The notes beneath the pieces are model-generated. The model saw only the letters and a program-made list of their open reading frames with translations. It was not told the DNA's origin and made no database searches. A stretch of DNA of 11,522 bases, taken from an uncultured Eubacteriales bacterium (GTDB lineage Bacteria > Bacillota > Clostridia > Oscillospirales > Acutalibacteraceae). A program made the translations under genes and the position numbers. Shown here piece by piece: positions 6,114-11,522 of this stretch; positions within the stretch are counted from its first letter, which is position 1, and the number at the start of each line of letters is the position of its first letter. The DNA lies in assembly GCA_934444695.1 (NCBI GenBank), contig CAKSDF010000049.1:1-11522 (forward strand). Reading direction: 5' to 3'.

Positions 6114-6180
6114 AGACCCGATAAAAAGCATATGGCAAAGCGGGAGCTTTCAAATCGTTGCCGTCGCTTTTTGAGGGTCT
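6114..6180 (+). promoter_or_regulatory. Leader hairpin before the ABC ATPase ribosome binding site
   Basis: Nested pairs AGACCC/GGGTCT (6114-6119 with 6175-6180), AAAAAGC/GCTTTTT (6123-6129 with 6166-6172) and GGCAA/TTGCC (6134-6138 with 6158-6162) form a long stem ending 5 nt before AGGAGG. A competing inner hairpin, AAAGC-GGGA-GCTTT (6137-6150), overlaps the GGCAA arm. The T run after GC at 6168-6172 could act as an attenuator in one of the alternative folds. No known riboswitch or T-box consensus is recognised. Confidence 0.45.
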
Positions 6181-6199
6181 TTACAAGGAGGAAAAGTAT

Positions 6200-6964
6200 A
6201 TGAGCTTTTTAGAAGTAAGCGAACTTACAAAAACCTATTCCACCCGTTTCGGTGCAACAAAGGTGGAGGCTCTCAAGGGCATTAATTTTACCGTTGAAAA
6301 GGGAGAATTTGTTGCCATAATGGGCGAGTCTGGATCGGGCAAAACCACCCTGCTCAACATCATCGCCGCCTTAGACCGTCCTACGAGCGGACGGGTGGTG
6401 CTCGACACGATGGAGCTTTCCAAGGTAAAAGAACAGCATATGGCGGCTTTTAGGCGGGATAATCTGGGATTTGTTTTTCAGGAGTTTAATCTGCTTGACA
6501 CGTTCACGGCCGAGGATAACATCCTACTGCCCCTTGTGCTTAGGGGGGAGGGCTATCAGGATATGAGTCAAAAGCTCAGACCTGTTATTGAAAGGCTGGG
6601 AATCTTCGACCTTATGAAAAAGTACCCCTATGAGCTTTCTGGCGGACAGAAACAGCGTGTGGCTGTTGCCCGCGCCGTCATTACCGACCCCAAGATTATA
6701 CTGGCCGACGAGCCTACCGGCGCCCTCGATTCAAAATCGGGCGATGAGCTGCTCCGACTGTTTTCGGACATTAACGGTCAGGGGCAGACCATCCTTATGG
6801 TCACCCATTCGGTCAATGCGGCAAGCACCGCGGGAAGGGTACTTTTCATAAAGGACGGAAAGGTATTCCATCAGCTCTATCGGGGAGATAATTCTAAAAA
6901 CGAATTTTATCAGAAAATTTCCGATACCCTTACACTGCTTTCGACGGGCGGTGACAGAGCATGA
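6200..6964 (+). CDS. ABC transporter ATPase of Bce-type peptide-resistance module
   Basis: A 254-residue cytosolic ATPase of the MacB/LolD/BceA family. The start is the ATG at 6200, 8 nt after AGGAGG. Motifs are Walker A GESGSGKTT (K48), the Q-loop in GFVFQEFNLL, signature LSGGQKQR (146-153), Walker B IILADEP with catalytic E171, the D-loop GALDS and the switch histidine in MVTHS. NLLDTFTAEDNILLPLVL after the Q-loop is typical of the BceA group. It drives the permease encoded immediately downstream, with which it overlaps by 4 nt (ATGA). Known Bce transporters free cell-wall lipid carriers from bound peptide antibiotics and also signal to the cognate kinase. The actual peptide here (bacitracin-like, lantibiotic or other) cannot be told from sequence. 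Confidence 0.93.
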   Translation: MSFLEVSELTKTYSTRFGATKVEALKGINFTVEKGEFVAIMGESGSGKTTLLNIIAALDRPTSGRVVLDTMELSKVKEQHMAAFRRDNLGFVFQEFNLLDTFTAEDNILLPLVLRGEGYQDMSQKLRPVIERLGIFDLMKKYPYELSGGQKQRVAVARAVITDPKIILADEPTGALDSKSGDELLRLFSDINGQGQTILMVTHSVNAASTAGRVLFIKDGKVFHQLYRGDNSKNEFYQKISDTLTLLSTGGDRA

Positions 6965-8991
6965 AAAACGGGATCTATTTTAAACTTGCCTTTGACGGCA
7001 TAAGAAAAAACCGAAAGCTCTTTTTGCCTTACATCTGCGCCAGTGCCGGAATGGTTATGATGAGCTATATCATCTTCTTTTTGACCGCCAACGAGCGCAT
7101 ACTGGCCCTTAAGGGTGGAGTGGCTATTCATGATACCCTCGGTTTCGGATGCGGCGTTATGGCCATATTTTCCTGCATATTTCTTTTTTACACAAACTCC
7201 TTCCTTATCCGCCGCCGAAAAAAGGAATACGGCCTTTACGGGGTGCTCGGAATGGGCAAAAGACAGCTTGTGGCAGTATGCTTTTTTGAAAATCTGCTTG
7301 TAACGGTCATTTCACTCTTTTTCGGTCTTGTGTTTGGTATTGCTTTTTCCAAGTTTGCCGAGCTGGGACTTGTAAACATTGCGTCGGGTCAGACCGATTT
7401 TTCCTTTTCCCTCGACCCTTCGGCGGTTTTAAAGACAGTTGCAACATTTGCTATCATATTTGTGCTTGTGTTTTTAAACTCGGCAAGACAGATGAGATTT
7501 TCCGATACCGTTGCCCTTCTTAAAGGGGAAAACACAGGTGAAAAGCCGCCTAAGGGAAACATTTTCCTCGGAGTAATCGGATTTCTTGCTTTGGGCTGGG
7601 CCTATTACATTGCCGTAACAATAAAGGATCCCATCAGCGCAATGGTGTGGTTTTTTGCGGCAGTGGTTGCGGTCATTATAGCCACATATTTGCTGATGAT
7701 ATCAGGCTCGGTGGCACTTTGCCGGGTGCTCAAGAAAAACAAGAAATATTATTATAAGAAAAATCATTTTGTGGCCCTTTCTTCCATGGCTTACAGAATG
7801 AAACGCAACGGTGCGGGACTTGCTTCTATTTGCGTGCTTTCGACCATGGTGCTTGTTACCGTGGCCACAACGGCCTGTATGTTTTTTGGCGCCGAGGACG
7901 CTATAAATGCAAATTATCCCCGTCAGATAAATGTTAGTTGTAACGTCGACGGAAGAATAGAAGAGGCTGATGAAAACTTTGAAATTCTCAAAAAGGGAGT
8001 TTCCGACGAAACCGAAAAGGAGGGAGCGACCCTTTCAAATATAAGAGAAATGCGTTATCTTTATGCCGTAGGCTCCATGACCGACAGTGTGGCATATTGC
8101 GACTACAACAGTGAGGTCTTCTTTCCGAATCTTAATTGCCTCAGAGAATTTATAATTGTACCCGAAAAATATTACAAAGGCATTACTGGGGAAAATGTTG
8201 ATGTTTCCGACGGCGGCTGTGTCATACGCACCATAGAATGTGATTATAAACAGGATAAAATGAATTTCGACGACGGGCCTGCATTTGATGTGGCTGATTC
8301 GAACAGAATAAACCGAAATTTCTTTTCCGAGCGGACCACATCAGCCGGATGTATAATTGTCGTTGTGAAAAATCTCGATGGTTTTGCCGAGTGTATGTCT
8401 GCGCCGGAGGGCGAGGCAAAATTCTGCTATTGCCAGCGATATGGGTTTGATACCGATTTGAACAACAGCGATCAGATCGGACTTGAAAAACATCTTGAAG
8501 AATACGTAGCAGACAGCAACAGGGTCTATTCCTATACGGAGGTCACCAGCCGTGCACGGAACGAAGGAGATTTTTACGGAACTTTCAGCGGAATGTTTTA
8601 TCTTGGGATTCTGCTGAGTTTAGTGTTTGCTCTGGCGGCTGTGCTTATAATTTATTATAAGCAAATATCCGAAGGGTACGAGGACAGAGGCCGATTTGAA
8701 ATAATGGCAAAGGTGGGAATGACCGACAAAGAGGTTAAATCCAGCATCAATTCTCAGCTTTTGACCGTTTTTTTCGTGCCGCTGCTGCTTTCGGGACTGC
8801 ACCTTGCCTTTTCTCTGCCCATGATCAAAAAGATACTTGAACTTTTCAGCCTTACGAACACGGGACTGTTCTTGATGACGGCTGGGCTTTCCTTTGCGGT
8901 ATTCGCTCTGTTCTATGTGGTGGTATATAAGCTGACCGCCCGCGCCTATTACGGCATTGTCAGCGGATCTAAGGAACAGTCGAAAATTTGA
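6961..8991 (+). CDS. BceB-like permease (FtsX-type, ten membrane helices)
   Basis: A 676-residue membrane permease that starts inside the stop of the ATPase gene (ATGA overlap). The N-terminal helix (about 17-42) is followed by FtsX-type helices and the cytosolic stretch RRRKKEYGLYGVLGMGKRQL (about 90-109), a conserved coupling segment of this family. Further helices lie near 111-140, 158-175, 199-218 and 222-250, and helix 7 near 285-309. A large soluble extracellular domain of about 230 residues (about 312-540) follows, then three C-terminal helices (about 545-567, 598-620 and 630-658). That large domain between helices 7 and 8 is diagnostic for BceB-type permeases, where it recognises the peptide or its lipid target. 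Length and layout match the family. The gene is the last of its operon, facing a strong terminator at 9152-9210. Confidence 0.92.
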   Translation: MKNGIYFKLAFDGIRKNRKLFLPYICASAGMVMMSYIIFFLTANERILALKGGVAIHDTLGFGCGVMAIFSCIFLFYTNSFLIRRRKKEYGLYGVLGMGKRQLVAVCFFENLLVTVISLFFGLVFGIAFSKFAELGLVNIASGQTDFSFSLDPSAVLKTVATFAIIFVLVFLNSARQMRFSDTVALLKGENTGEKPPKGNIFLGVIGFLALGWAYYIAVTIKDPISAMVWFFAAVVAVIIATYLLMISGSVALCRVLKKNKKYYYKKNHFVALSSMAYRMKRNGAGLASICVLSTMVLVTVATTACMFFGAEDAINANYPRQINVSCNVDGRIEEADENFEILKKGVSDETEKEGATLSNIREMRYLYAVGSMTDSVAYCDYNSEVFFPNLNCLREFIIVPEKYYKGITGENVDVSDGGCVIRTIECDYKQDKMNFDDGPAFDVADSNRINRNFFSERTTSAGCIIVVVKNLDGFAECMSAPEGEAKFCYCQRYGFDTDLNNSDQIGLEKHLEEYVADSNRVYSYTEVTSRARNEGDFYGTFSGMFYLGILLSLVFALAAVLIIYYKQISEGYEDRGRFEIMAKVGMTDKEVKSSINSQLLTVFFVPLLLSGLHLAFSLPMIKKILELFSLTNTGLFLMTAGLSFAVFALFYVVVYKLTARAYYGIVSGSKEQSKI

Positions 8992-9151
8992 GCAAAGCGT
9001 AAAAACGGCTGATTTCACAATTCTGCCCTTTAAAAGCTAATGATACCAATCAAAAGCAAGGCTCGCAATATTTAAAAGAGTATGCTTTCCTCCCGCTTTT
9101 CTCGGGCCTAAATTTGCCCTAAAAATCAACTTTAAAACAACTCCTTAAATT

Positions 9152-9210
9152 AAAAAAAGACCGCCCGCCGAAAAGGATCTGAATGTCCTTTCGGCGGGCG
9201 GGTCTTTTAT
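9152..9210. terminator. Strong bidirectional terminator between convergent operons
   Basis: AAAAGACC plus GCCCGCCGAAAAGGA (from 9155) pairs with its complement ending GGTCTTTT (to 9208). The stem is about 22 bp with one bulged base on each arm and an 8-nt loop. It is A-rich before and T-rich after, so it works in both directions. It stops both the permease operon and the minus-strand ECF operon. The bases between 8992 and 9151 show nothing else I can identify. Confidence 0.93.
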
Positions 9211-9261
9211 CTTTAAAACCTTGTTTTGTCGGTGCGGCATATTGCTTTATCAAAGGGCCGT

Positions 9262-9292
9262 CAACCGATCGGTTGGATACGGTATCATACCG
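9262..9292. repeat. Two adjacent perfect palindromes at the 3' end of the ECF S gene
   Basis: CAACCGATCGGTTG (9262-9275) and CGGTAT-C-ATACCG (9280-9292) are both perfect inverted repeats, 4 bp apart. The second covers the stop codon of the S-component gene. Loops are zero or one base, so they are more DNA-site-like than RNA hairpins. No T tract follows on the minus strand. Function unknown; they could be chance. Confidence 0.35.
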
Positions 9293-9971
9293 AATAAACG
9301 GTTTTTATGCGGTCAAATTTTCTGCCGAGGGGTCTCGAAAAAAGGGCGAGGAAAAGAATGTTAGACACCGAGTAAAGGACGGTGTAGGGAATGGCGGTGT
9401 AAAGGGCGGCGGCATAAAGGGAGGGGTCAAGCCCTCCGCTGTACCATACCACAGTCCACACATCCATAATGAACGAGAAAACAACACCCGAAACCGCACC
9501 GTAAATGAGCAGAAGGGGAGTGCTTTTTTTAAATCTCTCTCCGAAAATCCCCGCAAAAAAACCGATAAGCCCGAAGGAAAGCATCTGAAAAGGCGTCCAG
9601 GGTCCCATACCGAAATATATGTCGGAAATCACGGCCGAGAGTGAGCCGGTTAAAAATCCCGCCTCCTTGCCGAAATATACGGCGGTTAAAACGGTTATGG
9701 CGCTTATGGGCTTGAAAAAGGGAATGAATCGGCCGATAACCGAAAGGGCAACCATAACCGCTACAAGTATGAGACGGCGGGAACCGGTCTTTTTTTGCTC
9801 GAATCCTCCGAAAAAGGCCGCGATTGATAGGATTGCCACAAGCACTATGGTATAGGCAAAATTCCCGTTTGGGGAAAGGAACACTCCCGCCGCAACGCAA
9901 AGAGGAATGAGAAAAAGCGGCAGAAAAATCGAGAGGAATTTTCTTACACCTTTGTTTTTGACCGCTATCAT
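9285..9971 (-). CDS. ECF transporter substrate-binding S component (possibly cobalamin, CbrT-like)
   Basis: A 228-residue integral membrane protein with about six hydrophobic helices: about residues 10-30, 37-56, 66-85, 88-115, 128-143 and 152-215 in two parts. It looks like the S component of an energy-coupling-factor vitamin importer. The core segment ALSVIGRFIPFFKPISAIT, followed by AVYFGKEAGFLTGSLSAVISDIYFGMGPWTPFQM, is typical of a Clostridial S-component group that I associate with predicted cobalamin transport. The substrate assignment is tentative. The ATG at 9971 overlaps the stop of the upstream ATPase gene (ATGA), and AAGGAGG lies about 9 nt upstream. Together with the fused ATPase and an expected T component, probably beyond the right edge, it would form the importer. 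Confidence 0.8.
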   Translation of the reverse strand: MIAVKNKGVRKFLSIFLPLFLIPLCVAAGVFLSPNGNFAYTIVLVAILSIAAFFGGFEQKKTGSRRLILVAVMVALSVIGRFIPFFKPISAITVLTAVYFGKEAGFLTGSLSAVISDIYFGMGPWTPFQMLSFGLIGFFAGIFGERFKKSTPLLLIYGAVSGVVFSFIMDVWTVVWYSGGLDPSLYAAALYTAIPYTVLYSVSNILFLALFSRPLGRKFDRIKTVYSV

Positions 9972-11522
9972 TTCCGCCCGCCTCCTTTTTGAGAGGGATT
10001 GCGGGGGGCTTTCTTTTCGCTTTTAGACTGATTATCGGATGCCGCATTGCCGCTGTCAATCGTGCTTTGGCTATTTGCGGGGGCTTTACCTGAATCGGTC
10101 GATCGGAAGTTGCGGGCAACTGCCTTTTTGCGGCCGGATGCCTCGCTGTATGCCGATATGGCGTCGGCAAGGGTGACAGGCGTATCTTTAATAACGCCTT
10201 TAGACATGGGCACAAATGGGGTGGTATAAAAACTGCCGCTTTTGAAAAAGTCGCGGGAGGGGGCGGTGCAGATGTTTTGTCCCCTGAAAAACATGGCGCA
10301 GCGGTCGGCGGTCTCGGCGGCAAATTCGGCGTCGTGAGTGACGGCGATTATGGTCATTCCCGCCTCTTTAAGCTGCTTTAAGGCAGAGGAAAGGGCAAGC
10401 TTTGAAGCCGAGTCGAGCCCCTTTGTCGGCTCGTCAAGCAAAAGCAATCTCGGCTTTGTTGAAAGTGCTTTTAACAGGCCTAAGATCTGCTGTTGACCGC
10501 CAGAAAGGTCATATGGGTGGCGGGACAAAAGACTGTTGTCAATGGTCAAAAAATCGTAGCCGTCACGGTCGACCGATTTAAGCTCCTCGGCCACCGTGTC
10601 CTTTAAAAATATCGGTTCGATATCCTGAGGAAGGAGCGATACGACGCCTCTATACAGCTCTCCGCCCTTATATTTTTCAATTGCCTTTTCAAAAATTTTA
10701 ACCTTGCCGGAATAGGCTCTTTTTACACCGGCCGCCACCGACAGCGCCGTTGTTTTTCCCGAGCCGTTTCCGCCCAGTATGCAAAATATCTCGCCCTCGT
10801 AGACCGTAAGGTCAAGCCCCTTTAAAATGTCCTCTCCCGATCTTTCAAATCGGAAAAAGGCCTCTTTTATTTCACGGGCCTTCGGACGGTCGGTTTTGCG
10901 GGGCTTTGTTTGGAAGACTGCATTTTCGGCTGCTTTTGCGGCAATTTTCTGTTGCTCTCTTTCACAAGTGCTTTTTGATAAATCAGAAAAAAGCCCAAGC
11001 TTTTCGCAAAGAAGCTCCTTACCTTCCCTTACGTTTAAGGGGCAACTTTCCGAAAGGTCAACACATGAGAAAAGCCGTGCCGCCGCGGGAAGAGAACGGC
11101 AAAGAACGCTGTCCTTTCCGATTTTTTCGGCCGCAGTTCTCGGTTCGCAAAAGCAGAGAAGCCGTCCGTCTTTAAGGGCAAGAATTTTGTCCGATCGGGA
11201 AAAAAGCTGCTCGAGACGGTGCTCGGAGATAATAACGGTGGTGCCGAATTCGGTGTTCAGCCGAGAAACCACCGACAGAAATTCCGCCGCCGCAACGGGA
11301 TCGAGGCGGGCGGTTGGCTCGTCCAAAATGAGCACATCGGGATCTGTCACCATAACCGAGGCAAGGGTCAAAAGCTGTTTTTGTCCTCCCGAAAGGGCAG
11401 ATGTCGGCCGCTCGAAAAGATGTTCTATTCCAAAGAAACAGGCCGTTTCAGCCACCCGTCGGCGTATTTCGTCGCTTTCCATTCCTAAATTTTCGGCTCC
11501 AAAGGCAAGCTCGTGCCATACC
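9968..11522 (-). CDS. Fused double ATPase of an ECF transporter (5' end outside window)
   Basis: The C-terminal 517 residues of a protein with two ABC ATPase domains, open to the right window edge. The upstream reading VWHELAFGAENLG is clearly still ATPase, so the ATG at 11482 is not the real start. Domain 1 lacks its Walker A, which lies outside the window. It shows the signature LSGGQKQLLTLA, Walker B VLILDEPTARLD and the switch histidine in ISEHRLEQL. A linker of about 110 residues follows. Domain 2 is complete: Walker A GGNGSGKTT, Q-loop LLPQD, signature LSGGQQQ, Walker B LLLLDEPTKGLD and VTHDAEFA. A conserved-looking FFKSGSFYTT segment follows, then a low-complexity Ser/Lys/Asn/Ala tail of about 60 residues. 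Such fusions replace the separate EcfA1 and EcfA2 subunits. The gene is translationally coupled to the S component downstream. Confidence 0.88.
   Translation of the reverse strand, partial: VWHELAFGAENLGMESDEIRRRVAETACFFGIEHLFERPTSALSGGQKQLLTLASVMVTDPDVLILDEPTARLDPVAAAEFLSVVSRLNTEFGTTVIISEHRLEQLFSRSDKILALKDGRLLCFCEPRTAAEKIGKDSVLCRSLPAAARLFSCVDLSESCPLNVREGKELLCEKLGLFSDLSKSTCEREQQKIAAKAAENAVFQTKPRKTDRPKAREIKEAFFRFERSGEDILKGLDLTVYEGEIFCILGGNGSGKTTALSVAAGVKRAYSGKVKIFEKAIEKYKGGELYRGVVSLLPQDIEPIFLKDTVAEELKSVDRDGYDFLTIDNSLLSRHPYDLSGGQQQILGLLKALSTKPRLLLLDEPTKGLDSASKLALSSALKQLKEAGMTIIAVTHDAEFAAETADRCAMFFRGQNICTAPSRDFFKSGSFYTTPFVPMSKGVIKDTPVTLADAISAYSEASGRKKAVARNFRSTDSGKAPANSQSTIDSGNAASDNQSKSEKKAPRNPSQKGGGRK

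Larger units (their letters stand above)
5789..6199. other. Control region between histidine kinase and ABC transporter genes
   Basis: A 411-bp non-coding stretch that is unusually rich in structure. It contains, in order, a perfectly paired four-way-junction element (5810-5949), an inverted repeat matching the BceR-type site (6022-6035), an extended -10 promoter (6067-6096), a leader hairpin (6114-6180) and a strong ribosome binding site AGGAGG (6186-6191). I see no coding frame of note. The parts are listed separately. Confidence 0.8.

Noticed and set aside
5789..6199. T-box, lysine, TPP or other known riboswitch in the control region
   Set aside because: No T-box consensus or other class-defining motif was recognised. 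The helices do not match a layout I know.
9529..10323. Long proline-rich minus-strand frame overlapping the S component and ATPase genes
   Set aside because: It is a shadow in another frame of two well-supported genes and has Pro/Arg-rich composition typical of spurious frames.

Overview
The window looks like a chromosomal stretch from a low-to-moderate-GC Gram-positive anaerobe of the Clostridia, plausibly a gut Oscillospiraceae/Ruminococcaceae-type organism. This rests on strong AGGAGG-type ribosome binding sites, ATGA gene couplings, a BceRS-AB-type peptide-antibiotic module, a fused-ATPase ECF transporter and a Clostridia-style XRE/Ser-Thr kinase pair. The taxonomy is inferred from gene content only. 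No rRNA, tRNA, CRISPR array, transposase or phage gene is visible.

Layout, left to right. (1) Positions 2-460 hold the 3' end of an IMP dehydrogenase gene. It is followed by a hairpin terminator (559-600) that also serves the convergent small regulator gene. (2) Positions 701-2212 hold a divergent pair: an XRE-like helix-turn-helix protein (minus strand) and a membrane-anchored Ser/Thr kinase-like protein (plus strand). Their start codons are only 27 bp apart, so their 5' leaders and probably their promoters overlap. (3) Positions 2213-2518 are a non-coding stretch with a terminator and two perfect palindromes. (4) Positions 2519-3774 are a two-gene translationally coupled operon: a small four-helix membrane protein and a lipoprotein built from two copies of one domain. 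Neither has a known function.

(5) Positions 3832-8991 are a complete Bce-type module: response regulator, intramembrane-sensing histidine kinase, a 411-bp control region, ABC ATPase and a ten-helix permease with a large extracellular domain. The kinase has almost no extracellular part, so in known systems of this type the transporter itself senses the peptide. The phosphorylated regulator then activates the transporter promoter. The control region contains a perfect match to the inverted repeat known for BceR-like regulators (TNACA-N4-TGTAA), 31 bp upstream of an extended -10 promoter. It also holds a long leader hairpin before the ribosome binding site and, further upstream, a compact perfectly paired element that folds as a four-way junction.

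(6) A strong bidirectional terminator (9152-9210) separates this module from a convergent minus-strand ECF vitamin-transporter operon. That operon comprises a fused double ATPase, cut by the right window edge, and a translationally coupled substrate-binding S component.

The most interesting items are the four-way-junction element between sensor and transporter genes, the Bce-type control region with its leader hairpin, and the XRE/kinase pair next to an uncharacterised membrane protein/lipoprotein operon.
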